This document shows positions 7,601 to 17,400 of a stretch of DNA of 30,228 bases, piece by piece. Within the stretch, counting starts at the first letter, position 1. Every line of letters begins with the position of its first letter. This stretch comes from Candidatus Melainabacteria bacterium GWA2_34_9 (GTDB lineage Bacteria > Cyanobacteriota > Vampirovibrionia > Gastranaerophilales > UBA9971): positions 6,562-36,789 of the forward strand of contig MFRJ01000110.1 in assembly GCA_001784535.1 (NCBI GenBank), in the 5' to 3' direction. The notes under the pieces were generated by a model, which ran no database searches, was not told the DNA's origin, and saw nothing but the letters and a program-made list of their open reading frames with translations. The translations under genes were made by a program, and so were the position numbers.

Positions 7601-7939
7601 TGGGCACTGGAAGCATACGGTGCTGCTTATACACTTCAAGAAATGTTAACCATTAAATCCGATGACGTTAACGGTAGAAGTAGAGCTTATGAAGCTATTG
7701 TAAAAGGTGAAAACCTCCAAAGACCAGGTATTCCTGAATCATTCAAAGTATTGGTACGTGAACTTCAGAGTATTGGTCTTGATATCACTGTAGCTAAACG
7801 CGGCGGATTCGAAGTTGATCTTATGAGTGATACTGATGAAATGAAGAGAGCTGTTCCAAAAAGAACGCTTAGTGATATTGATTCAGAATTGCTTAATATC
7901 AATTTCTTCCAAACACCGGGAAGTATTTCTTCAGATTAA
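4622..7939 (+). CDS. rpoB: DNA-directed RNA polymerase beta subunit
   Basis: Catalytic-core subunit of RNA polymerase. 1105 residues, the cyanobacterial-type length (shorter than the 1342 of E. coli). Visible marks: the rifampicin-pocket region [18 protein letters not shown] followed by [14 protein letters not shown] (about residues 372-403, with the Asp, His and Ser usually changed in resistant strains all present), [35 protein letters not shown], and the C-terminal [20 protein letters not shown]. The ATG at 4622 has AGGCGAGG upstream. The next gene, rpoC1, begins 62 nt after the stop. No truncation or frameshift. Confidence 0.99.
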   Translation: [1105 protein letters not shown]

Positions 7940-8001
7940 CAATTAAGTTGTTTTGAATATAAAATTGTCCAGTATTCCTAGAAAATTAAGGGAGAATAAA
8001 A

Positions 8002-9723
8002 TTGTCTACCAGTATTGATTATTTTGATTATATAAGAATAGGTATAGCATCCCCTGAAAGAATCATGAAATGGTCTTTCGGAGAAGTTACAAAACCTGAA
8101 ACTATTAACTACCGTACATTAAAGCCTGAAAGAGACGGATTATTCTGTGAAAGAATTTTTGGACCTTCCAAAGATTGGGAATGTTATTGTGGTAAATATA
8201 AAAGAGTTCGTCACAAAGGCATTATCTGCGAAAGATGCGGAGTTGAAGTTACAGACAGTAAAGTTAGACGTCACAGAATGGGGCATATTAAACTTGCTGC
8301 ACCCGTTTCTCATATATGGTTCTTAAAAGGTATTCCAAGTTATCTTGGTTTATTGTTGGATATGTCGTTAAGAGATTTAGAGCAGGTAATTTATTTTAAT
8401 AATTATATTGTTCTCGATCCCGGTGATTCAGAATTCAAAAAAACACAGCTTATGGCTGAAGAAGAATATGAAAATTATGTAAATGAGCATGAAGCAACAA
8501 CTTTAAAGGTTGGAATTGGTGCTGAAGCAATAAAAGAACTTCTTGCAGAGCTTAGTATCTCGGGAATGATTGAAGAATTAAGAGAAGAACTTAAAAATGC
8601 AGGAAGCTCCGTTCAAAAACGTACAAAAATTATTAAAAGACTTCGTTTGGTTGAATCTTTAACTTCCAGTAATACCGACCCTACGTGGATGATTATGGAT
8701 GTGTTACCTGTAACTCCTCCTGATCTTAGACCTATGGTTCAGTTAGATGGTGGAAGATTTGCTACCAGCGATTTAAATGACTTATACAGAAGGGTTATCA
8801 ACAGAAATAACCGTTTAATAAGATTAATCGAGATGGGCGCTCCTGAAATTATTATTAGAAACGAAAAAAGAATGCTTCAGGAAGCAGTTGACGCATTAAT
8901 TGATAATGGCAGAAGAGGAAGAACAGTAATAGGTCCTAATAACAGACCTTTAAAATCATTAAGCAACATTATTGAAGGTAAACAAGGTCGTTTCAGACAA
9001 AACCTTTTAGGAAAAAGGGTTGACTATTCAGGAAGAAGCGTTATCGTAGTCGGTCCTCAGCTTAAATTACATCAATGTGGACTTCCAAAAGAAATGGCTG
9101 TTGAATTGTTCAAGCCGTTTGTTGTGAATAAACTCATTGAAAGAGGCATTGTTCAAAATATAAAATCAGCTAAAAAGAAAATTGAACGTTCTGAAAACGT
9201 AGTTTGGGACGTACTGGAAGAAGTTATTGAAGGACATCCGGTAATGTTGAACCGTGCTCCTACATTACACAGGTTAGGTATTCAGGCATTTGAACCCGTA
9301 CTTGTTGAAGGTAGAGCTATTCAATTGCATCCGTTAGTTTGCGCAGCCTTTAACGCTGACTTTGACGGTGACCAAATGGCTGTTCACGTTCCGCTTTCTA
9401 TTGAAGCTCAAACTGAAGCCAGAATGCTTATGCTTTCTGCTAATAATGTTTTATTGCCGGCAACTGGAAAGCCTTGTATAACTCCAACACAGGATATGAT
9501 TCTGGGTATTTATTATTTAACACTTGATTCGCATTTAAAAGAAGAAGATAAAGTTGAAAGATATTTCCTTAACTTTGAAGATGCTATAACAGCTCTTAAC
9601 GCAGGTGTAGTTGGATTACATTCAAAAATCGGCGTAAGAGATGAAGTAGGTGAAAAAATCGTTACTACTCCGGGAAGAATTATCTTTAATCAGGCTGTAA
9701 GTGGCGCAGTTTTAACATCATAA
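8002..9723 (+). CDS. rpoC1: DNA-directed RNA polymerase gamma subunit (N-terminal half of beta')
   Basis: In cyanobacteria and their non-photosynthetic relatives the beta' subunit is encoded as two proteins; this is the N-terminal one, 573 residues. It carries the first zinc site (CYCG near residue 72, CERCG near 89) and the catalytic Mg2+-binding loop NADFDGDQMAVHVPL (about residues 451-465). It ends shortly after the region GKPCITPTQDMILGIYYLT, the usual split point. The start is TTG at 8002, with AAGGGAG 7 nt upstream and sequence similarity beginning at once (YFDYIRIGIASPE). A 107-nt gap with a fresh ribosome site separates it from rpoC2, so this is a true gene split and not a frameshift. 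Confidence 0.97.
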   Translation: MSTSIDYFDYIRIGIASPERIMKWSFGEVTKPETINYRTLKPERDGLFCERIFGPSKDWECYCGKYKRVRHKGIICERCGVEVTDSKVRRHRMGHIKLAAPVSHIWFLKGIPSYLGLLLDMSLRDLEQVIYFNNYIVLDPGDSEFKKTQLMAEEEYENYVNEHEATTLKVGIGAEAIKELLAELSISGMIEELREELKNAGSSVQKRTKIIKRLRLVESLTSSNTDPTWMIMDVLPVTPPDLRPMVQLDGGRFATSDLNDLYRRVINRNNRLIRLIEMGAPEIIIRNEKRMLQEAVDALIDNGRRGRTVIGPNNRPLKSLSNIIEGKQGRFRQNLLGKRVDYSGRSVIVVGPQLKLHQCGLPKEMAVELFKPFVVNKLIERGIVQNIKSAKKKIERSENVVWDVLEEVIEGHPVMLNRAPTLHRLGIQAFEPVLVEGRAIQLHPLVCAAFNADFDGDQMAVHVPLSIEAQTEARMLMLSANNVLLPATGKPCITPTQDMILGIYYLTLDSHLKEEDKVERYFLNFEDAITALNAGVVGLHSKIGVRDEVGEKIVTTPGRIIFNQAVSGAVLTS

Positions 9724-9830
9724 GACGTTAAAACATTATTATATGGCTGTAAATCAGTTATGGTAGTTCGTTGGATAAGTTATAAGCTTAAATTATAATT
9801 AAATACTGTTAAAGAGGAAAATATAAAACT

Positions 9831-12800
9831 ATGAGTACAATGCTTTCAAAGAGTCAAAAAAAATCATTGGATTTTATAAATAAAGTAATGGATAAAAAAG
9901 CTTTAAATAAGCTGTTTTCTCAAATATATTTAGATTATGGCACTTCAAAAACAGCTTATTTGGCTGATCAATTGAAGAATCTTGGTTTTAAATATGCAAC
10001 ACAGGCAGGCACTACAATTTCAATTGAAGATTTAACAATTCCTCAAGCTAAAAAACAGCTTATTAAAAATGCTGAAGATGAAATTGAAAGAGCAACTTAT
10101 CGTTATTTAAAAGGTGAAATAACTGAAGTAGAAAGATATACAAAAGTAATCGACACCTGGAGTGAAACAACAGAAAAATTAACACAAAGTGTAGTTGAAA
10201 ACTTCAGCAGAACTAACCCGGTTTATATGATGGCATTCTCCGGCGCTAGAGGTAACCTTTCTCAGGTAAGTCAGTTAGTTGGTATGCGTGGTTTGATGGC
10301 AGATGCGCAAGGTCAGATCATCGATTTACCGATTAAATCAAATTTTAAAGAAGGTTTAAGTGTAACAGAGTACATTATTTCAAGTTACGGTGCAAGAAAA
10401 GGTCTTGTAGATACAGCGCTTAAAACAGCTGATTCCGGATACCTTACAAGAAGGCTGGTTGACGTTGCTCAGGATGTTATTATCAGAGAAGAAGACTGTA
10501 AAACAGAGAAATTTATTGAAATTGAAGCTATTAAAGATGCTGAAAAAGAATATGTTTCCCTTCATGACAGACTTTTAGGAAGAACAATTCTTGAAGATAT
10601 TCTTGATGAAGACGGTAATGTTTTATTAAAGAAAACAGCAACTTTAAACAATGAAGATATCAGAAGAATTGAAAGCTTGAAATTAAAGAAAATAAAAATT
10701 CGTTCACCTTTAACATGTGAATCCGAATACGGAATTTGTCAAAAATGTTATGGATGGGCGTTAACCAAAAATAACCCCGTTGATATTGGTGAATCTATTG
10801 GTATTATAGCTGCACAAAGTATCGGGGAGCCTGGAACACAGCTTACCATGAGAACATTCCACACAGGTGGTGTATTCAGGGGCTCTTCCAGTATGAGACA
10901 AATAAATTCAAAAGTTGCAGGTAAAATTATTACAGCTTTTGCCACAAAAGACTTAAGAACCAGACACGGTGATGATGTTCAGGTCAGTACCAGAGAAGGC
11001 AAGCTTGAGATTGAAGATGCAAAAGGAAAAAAACATTCCTATAACATTCCTTACGGCGCAACAATGTTCCATAATAAAGGAGATGTTGTTAAAGCAGGGG
11101 ATGCAATCGCTGAATATGAACCCGGTGCAGGTGCAGATGGCGGTCGTTTGACAGAAAGAGCCACAAAAGATATTACTACTGATATTGGTGGAAAAATCTA
11201 TTTTGACGGCTTTAGCGTTGATGAAAAACGTGACAGGCAAGGTAACATCAGTAGAACTGCAAACAGAAGCGGTAAAATCTGGATACTTTCAGGTGATGTA
11301 TATAACCTTCCGGGCGGTTCAGAAATTCTTGTAAAAGACGGACAGCTTGTTAAAAAAGGTGATGTGCTAGCTGAAACAGTAACATTAAGTGAACATGGCG
11401 GTGAAGTAAGACTGTCAGGTGAACTTGAGCTTCAAGAAATTACCAAAAACGGAAAGAAAATTAAAAAAATCGTTAACGGTAAAGAAATTACTATCGTTAT
11501 CGCATCCATAACTCCTAAAAATGCTGAACTTGAGTCAACAAAAAAAGAACAAATATGGAAAGTTCAGGGGTGTGAAGAAACTTACGTTATAAAATCACCT
11601 ATTGATACTCTTGTAGAAAACGGAATGGTTATTGCAGAGCTTATTGATGAAGAAAATTCTGTAACATCAAGCGGCGAAATCCGTTATGCCGGAGTAGAAA
11701 CAGATGAAAATCAAATAGTAACAACCCCCGGTAAAGTTGTTTTCATTCCTGAAGAAATTCATCAAATAAGTAAAGATTCAACATTGAAAATGGTTGAATC
11801 AGGTACTTATGTGGTTGCCGGAACAGAAGTGGTAAAAGACGTAAGAACTCATATTGACGGCGTTGTTGAAATTAAAGAATACAACGATATCGTTCATGAA
11901 GTTATAGTAAGACCAGGACAGCTTATAAAACTTGATGATGCAAATCTTTTAAAGGTTGAAGACGGTGAAATCGTTGATAAAGGAACAGAAATTGCAAAAG
12001 GCGTAAAAGCTAAAGAAAAAAGCATGGTAAGTATTATTTCAGGAATGCCTGCTGAAGCGGGAGTTCTTGATATAACCGAAGAAGATGTTGAAGTTGAAAT
12101 AGATGAAGATATTGAACTTACTTCAAAATCAATCGAAGTGCTTATAAGACCTGTTCAGGAATATGACATTACACCTAAAGAAGTAAAAATAGCTTTTAAT
12201 ACAACGGAAGATTTGATTGAAATTGTTCCTGTAACTCAACTTCAGTACAGAGATGGAGCAAGAATTCGTCAATTAGACGGTGCAAGTTTAACAAGAGTAA
12301 GTCTAGTTCTTCAAATGAGCGGATATTTAAGCCATTTGAAAGGTCTTGTTGAGCTTACATTAAAAGATAGCGAAGAACAAAATCTTAAAATAGTTGTTCT
12401 TGACAATTTAATTGTTAGAAGAGAAACAGAAACAGGTTCAAGAGAAAAAGCTTCTCTTCAAACAGAACTTCTTGTTCAGTCAGGGCAAGTTATTGAGCCT
12501 AAGACACCTGTTTCTAAAACACAGGTACTTGCAAGAAATGATGCGAAAGTAAGCCTTGGTTCTACGGAAAAAGCTGAAATGAGAAGACTTCTTCTTATTT
12601 CTCCTGAATCAAAAGAAATAGTTAAATTAAAAACCGCTCCAGTGGTTAAAGAAGGAGATTTAATAAGTCTCGATCAGATAATTTCTGAAAGCGGCGAAAA
12701 AGCACAAATTGCAGGTAGAGTTTTTGAAATTAACAAAAATGAAGTTGTTATTCATAAATCAAGACCTTATCTTATCAGTCAGGGGGCGCAGCTTCAGGTT

Positions 12801-13799
12801 GTTAATGACAGTCTTGTACAGCGTGGTGATTTCCTTGCAACTCTTGTATTTGAGAGAATGAAAACAGGGGATATTGTACAGGGTCTTCCAAGGGTTGAAG
12901 AACTTTTAGAAGGCAGAAAACCTAAAGAAAGTGCAATTCTTGCCGAAGAAAATGGTGAAGCTGTTCTTGAATATGAAGAAGATGCTGTCAGACTTTTCTT
13001 GGTCAGCGAAACAGGACGTTCAGAAATTAAGGTTCCTATTGATTCAAGTATTATTGTAACTGATAAGCAAAAAATCATTCAGGGTCAGCCTCTTACAAGT
13101 GGTCCGCTTAACCCTCATGATGTTATAAGATTAAGCGGTGTTGAAGCTGTTCAGCAATATCTTCTTGATGAAGTACAAAGAGTATACCGTTCTCAAGGTG
13201 TAGAAATTGCTGATAAACACGTAGAAGTTATTGTTCGCCAGATGTCTAAAAAAGTTAAAGTTGATGAATCAGGCGATACAAAACTCCTGCCCGGTGAACT
13301 TACAGAAACTCAAACAGTAGAAGCTGAAAATAAAGCTGTAGGAGAATTAGGAGGGGAGCTTGCAACATGGCATCCTGTTCTTCTCGGTATTACAAAAGCA
13401 AGTTTGAATACAGAAAGCTTTATTTCTGCGGCAAGCTTCCAGGAAACAACAAGAGTTCTTACAGAAGCTGCTGTTGAAGGCAAAAAAGATATGCTGAGAG
13501 GCTTGAAAGAAAATGTAATCATTGGTAGATTGATACCTGCAGGTACAGGATACTACCATCTTACACATTCTTCCGAAGATCTTGAAGAAGAAGAAAGAAA
13601 AAGAAGAAGCAGAAACAGTGCAAGAAAACCATCAGCTATTCTTGAAGAAATTGAAGGATTGTTTGGAGCTCCTGATTTTTCAATCGAAGAAGCAATGGGC
13701 GCTGTTATAGAAGAAGATGTGGAAGAAATTGCTAAAGAACTTCAAGGCGTCGAAGAAGTTGATGAAACTAGTGATGTTGAAGAAGACGAAGAAATTTAA
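9831..13799 (+). CDS. rpoC2: DNA-directed RNA polymerase beta' subunit (C-terminal half)
   Basis: 1322 residues, the C-terminal half of the universal beta' chain. Contains the second zinc site (Cys around residue 223, then CESEYGICQKC near 298-308), the bridge-helix/trigger-loop segment IGIIAAQSIGEPGTQLTMRT (about 322-341), and after a long insertion the downstream part GLPRVEELLEGRKPKE (about 1020) and ITKASLNTESFISAASFQET. The insertion between the trigger-loop halves is about 650 residues, built of repeated beta-rich hybrid-motif modules as in the cyanobacterial SI3. The last 60 residues are highly acidic after a basic patch (RKRRSRNSARK). Start ATG with GAGGA about 12 nt upstream. It is the last gene of the block. 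Confidence 0.97.
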   Translation: MSTMLSKSQKKSLDFINKVMDKKALNKLFSQIYLDYGTSKTAYLADQLKNLGFKYATQAGTTISIEDLTIPQAKKQLIKNAEDEIERATYRYLKGEITEVERYTKVIDTWSETTEKLTQSVVENFSRTNPVYMMAFSGARGNLSQVSQLVGMRGLMADAQGQIIDLPIKSNFKEGLSVTEYIISSYGARKGLVDTALKTADSGYLTRRLVDVAQDVIIREEDCKTEKFIEIEAIKDAEKEYVSLHDRLLGRTILEDILDEDGNVLLKKTATLNNEDIRRIESLKLKKIKIRSPLTCESEYGICQKCYGWALTKNNPVDIGESIGIIAAQSIGEPGTQLTMRTFHTGGVFRGSSSMRQINSKVAGKIITAFATKDLRTRHGDDVQVSTREGKLEIEDAKGKKHSYNIPYGATMFHNKGDVVKAGDAIAEYEPGAGADGGRLTERATKDITTDIGGKIYFDGFSVDEKRDRQGNISRTANRSGKIWILSGDVYNLPGGSEILVKDGQLVKKGDVLAETVTLSEHGGEVRLSGELELQEITKNGKKIKKIVNGKEITIVIASITPKNAELESTKKEQIWKVQGCEETYVIKSPIDTLVENGMVIAELIDEENSVTSSGEIRYAGVETDENQIVTTPGKVVFIPEEIHQISKDSTLKMVESGTYVVAGTEVVKDVRTHIDGVVEIKEYNDIVHEVIVRPGQLIKLDDANLLKVEDGEIVDKGTEIAKGVKAKEKSMVSIISGMPAEAGVLDITEEDVEVEIDEDIELTSKSIEVLIRPVQEYDITPKEVKIAFNTTEDLIEIVPVTQLQYRDGARIRQLDGASLTRVSLVLQMSGYLSHLKGLVELTLKDSEEQNLKIVVLDNLIVRRETETGSREKASLQTELLVQSGQVIEPKTPVSKTQVLARNDAKVSLGSTEKAEMRRLLLISPESKEIVKLKTAPVVKEGDLISLDQIISESGEKAQIAGRVFEINKNEVVIHKSRPYLISQGAQLQVVNDSLVQRGDFLATLVFERMKTGDIVQGLPRVEELLEGRKPKESAILAEENGEAVLEYEEDAVRLFLVSETGRSEIKVPIDSSIIVTDKQKIIQGQPLTSGPLNPHDVIRLSGVEAVQQYLLDEVQRVYRSQGVEIADKHVEVIVRQMSKKVKVDESGDTKLLPGELTETQTVEAENKAVGELGGELATWHPVLLGITKASLNTESFISAASFQETTRVLTEAAVEGKKDMLRGLKENVIIGRLIPAGTGYYHLTHSSEDLEEEERKRRSRNSARKPSAILEEIEGLFGAPDFSIEEAMGAVIEEDVEEIAKELQGVEEVDETSDVEEDEEI

Positions 13800-13818
13800 T
13801 TAAATTTCAATTTATATT

Positions 13819-13857
13819 TAATAGGGAGCAGCTTTGCTGCTCCCTATTATTTTTTTT
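13819..13857 (+). terminator. Strong intrinsic terminator after rpoC2
   Basis: AATAGGGAGCAGC (13820-13832), loop TTT, GCTGCTCCCTATT (13836-13848), extended by one A-T pair, then a T-run at 13850-13857. The T-run overlaps the stop codon of the convergent HD-domain gene. No T-run is present for the other strand, so it is probably one-directional. Confidence 0.93.
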
Positions 13858-14452
13858 ATTCAAGCCTGAATTTGATTTTAACCTTAAATTCTTCCTCAAA
13901 AAGGTCTTTTTTGCTTTGAGCTTTGTTGATTTCAAGAGAACAATCAGGCATATTAAGCTTTAATAGTATAAAAAGATTTTGTGAATAAACATCATAAATA
14001 CAATCTAAATTAGTTACCAGAGAAAGGTGAGAGTTGTCTAAAGCATCAGCAAATCTTACGAAAGCACTTAATTTTCGTGTAAGGGCTTTTGTAGGTTCAG
14101 ATAAAGCGGCATAACTTTCGTGGCTTTCTTTTGGCATTTTGCCGCGGTGATAGCGGGCAATATTTGCAATTACTTCTATTTCTTCATCAGAAAAGCCATC
14201 AGGTTTTTCATTTTTTATTATTTTAGCGGAATTTTTATGGTGACCTTTTGCAGAGGTGTAATATCCAATATCATGCAGTATTGCTCCTGCTTCCAGCAAA
14301 TCTCTTTCGTCTTCGGAAAAATCATGCAAAATTCCTTTGGTTTTGTCAAAAAGAGTGAGAGCAAGTTTTTTAACCTGATTAGAATGATCAGAATCGATTT
14401 CATATTTTCTTAAAACAAATAAGATGCTTTTTAGTTTTGTAGTATCAAGCAA
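13856..14452 (-). CDS. HD-domain metal-dependent phosphohydrolase-like protein
   Basis: 198 residues. HD superfamily residues are visible in order: H23, the HD pair H60-D61 (ILHDIGYY), H71/H72 in GHHKNS, H102 in ARYHRG, and D136 in RFADALD. The pattern resembles the C-terminal HD domain attached to Ppx/GppA exopolyphosphatases, here without the actin-like domain, so it might act on a nucleotide or be regulatory; the substrate is not evident. It is not an HD-GYP protein (no GYP motif). The start is TTG at 14452 with AAAGG 9 nt upstream. It lies 26 nt after the CheA gene on the same strand and is probably cotranscribed with it, suggesting a signalling role. Confidence 0.75.
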   Translation of the reverse strand: MLDTTKLKSILFVLRKYEIDSDHSNQVKKLALTLFDKTKGILHDFSEDERDLLEAGAILHDIGYYTSAKGHHKNSAKIIKNEKPDGFSDEEIEVIANIARYHRGKMPKESHESYAALSEPTKALTRKLSAFVRFADALDNSHLSLVTNLDCIYDVYSQNLFILLKLNMPDCSLEINKAQSKKDLFEEEFKVKIKFRLE

Positions 14453-14478
14453 CTTTTTATACCTTTAAAAGATTAAAT

Positions 14479-17400
14479 TTATGATAATAATTTTCTGACA
14501 TTTGCTAAAAGCTCATCCTGATTAAAGTTTCCTTTTGTAAGATAAGCATTTGCACCGAGTCCTATGCCTTTTCTTTTGTCAATTTCTGACGAAAGAGAAG
14601 TTACAAGAATAATAGGCATGTTTTTAAATTTTTCCTGTTCCCTTAATCGTTCGGTGAGTTCGAAGCCGTTTATTTCAGGCATTTCAACGTCTGTAATTAC
14701 AATATCGTAATCTTCAGTTGCCAGTTTTGTCAGCGCTTCAAGACCATTAACGGCTACAGTTACATTATATCCTGCTGCTTTAAGTATATTCCGTTCAAGA
14801 ATTCGTGTAGTTAGTGAATCATCAACAACAAGGATACGTTTTTCGCTTGTTATATTCTGTTCAGGATTTTTATCTGTAATCATGCGTTTTTCTACTACGC
14901 CAAATTTTGAATAAGCTGTTTTTACAAGGTCTCCTATATTTAAAATAAGGCATAGTTCTCCTGAGCCTAAAGTCGTAACTCCTGCAATATTTCTTACTCG
15001 TAATAAAGGAGGAGAAAGATTTTTGTGAAGAATTTCCTGGTCTCCTACAAGTTTATCGACGATAAAACCGACTTGAATATCTTCTGATTGCACTACAATT
15101 ACAACAAGTTTTTTATTTTTATGATTATTTTCGGCTAAATCAAGGGTATCACAAAGATTACATATCGGAACAGTTGCATCTTCTACGATAATGGTTTTTT
15201 TACCTTCCTTGTAAAAAATATTTTCAGGAGAGATAAGAAGAGTTGTTTTAATTGTGCTTGTAGGTATAGCAAATTTTTGATTATTTACTTCAACAAGAAA
15301 AGATTTGATTGTCGCCATTGTTACAGGAAGTTGTATTGAAACCCTACAGCCTTCGCCCAAAGTTGATTTTATTTTGACTTTGCCGTTGAGTTGGGAAATT
15401 TTTGTATAAACTATATCAAGACCGATTCCTCGTCCGGAAATATCTGTAACTGTTTCTCCGGTTGAAAATCCAGGCCAGAATATTATGTTCATAATTTGTT
15501 CTTCGGTCATTGAATCCAGTTCTTCTTGTGCCAGTAGCTGTTTTTGAAGAACTTTTCTTTTGATTGCTTCAATATTAATACCGTGACCATCATCTATTAT
15601 TTCAATCAAAACACTATTTTCAAGGTGATAAGCTGCAAGAAAAATTTTACCGACAGGATTTTTGCCGTTTTTAATTCTTGTTTGAGTATCTTCTATACCG
15701 TGATCTATAGAGTTTCTTATTATATGAATCAGAGGAGATTTTATTTCTTCAATGATTTTTTTATCAACGCTTGTTTCGCTACCGGAAATTATAAGCTCGA
15801 TATTTTTATTTTTTTCTCTGGCTATATCTCTGACCATTCTTGGAAACATGTGAAAAATTGTTGCAAGAGGCAGAACTCTTACGCTTTTTATTCTTTCTTC
15901 GAGTTCATTTACTATGAGATGCAGTCTTGTGTCATCTTCATGAATAATTTTATAAAGTTGATTCATTTTATTCGTTAAACCGCTAAGTTTAGCGGAATTT
16001 TCTTCAAAAAACACACTAAGATTTTTATTTTGTGAATAAATTGATGAACCTGCAGGTAAATCAATCGATTTGTAATGGGGTTTATCAATATGTTTAAAAT
16101 ATTGTTTGGTTTTATTCCATTCTCTATGCCATTCTTCAACAGATCTAATTATTTTTTCCAGTTCGGACAAATGGTCTTTAGCTTTAATTTTTGCAATAAT
16201 CAGCTCGCCAACCTGACTTACAAGCTGATCAAGTTTTTTTGTATCAACACGAAGTGTTTTTATTGTATTGCTATCGCCTGGTTTCATCTCAAAGGCAGAG
16301 TTGTCATTTTCTGATGTCGGTGTGTTTTTAGATAAAATTTCTGTTCCGGTTTTTAAAGTTGATAGTTTTGATGAATTTTCTTCGTTAGATTCTTTAGTTT
16401 CTTCTTCAATAATGTATTGTTCCGTATCTGATAATTTAATCATCTGGTAAAGAACAGCCAGCCTTTGAAGAATCAGAACAGGATTATCCTGTACTTCAAA
16501 AGGAGAATTAATCATTAAAACCGCTGCTTCAAAACTTTCTTTGATTATTTGTACAACATCAGTACTTATAGGAGTATTTTTTTCTTTTGAATAAGTAAGT
16601 AATTCTGTAAGTTTTTCAATAATATTTTTGATACTTTCATCTTCAATGGTTTTTAAAAAATTGTTTAATTTTTTAATTACTTCATCAAATTTCAGTATGT
16701 TTTCCTGTGAATGAATAGAAAAAATAGTTATATTATTTTTTATAAATATAAGGTCTTCTTTTTGATTTTTATTTTCTAAACTTGCATTTAAAATATTATT
16801 TTTTAAATCATCATCTATGTTCCCTTCTAAAATAAAATTAGAAAGAGGATTGCTGTCTTGAGATATAGTTTCTTCGCTTTGGGTAGACTCTTTCGCAGTA
16901 TCTATATGCTGTTGTATGGATTCTTCGCTGTATGGAGCCGGCTCTGGGTTAAACAAAGGCGTTTCGTTTAGAATGTTCATATTATCAGGTTGGGGAATAG
17001 GATCATTTTTAGTTTCCTGAACAGCAGTTAGCCTGTCAAATAAGGAAGAAAATGTTTCAAAATTTTCTTCAATTTCCCAAACTTCGTCAGAAGTTAAAAT
17101 ACCGCTGCCTTTTAAGGCTGCTTCAAGTTTAATTTTAATGTCTTCAATAATTCCCGTCAATCTTTGGTTGTCAAGTGCGATGATTGCTGATTTAAGACGT
17201 ATGATAAAATGCAAAAGCTCTTCTATTGCATCAGAACTTGAAGAAAATATTTTAATTTTTTCTATGTTTACTTTTGTTTGAATTATAAGAGTTTTATTTT
17301 CTTTATTTATTTTGTTAATGTCAAAATAATTAAGATTTTGCTGCCAGTCAGATTTTCTATTGTTTAAACGTTGATCAGATTCTAAAGAAGAGTTTTTTTC

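Noticed and set aside
9724..9830. rpoC1/rpoC2 break as a frameshift or assembly error
   Set aside because: There is a 107-nt spacer, a new ribosome site and ATG, and the break is at the known cyanobacterial split point.
15544..15978. 144-codon plus-strand frame inside cheA
   Set aside because: Opposite the HATPase region of cheA; Phe/Tyr-rich composition is what the reverse of an AT-rich gene gives.
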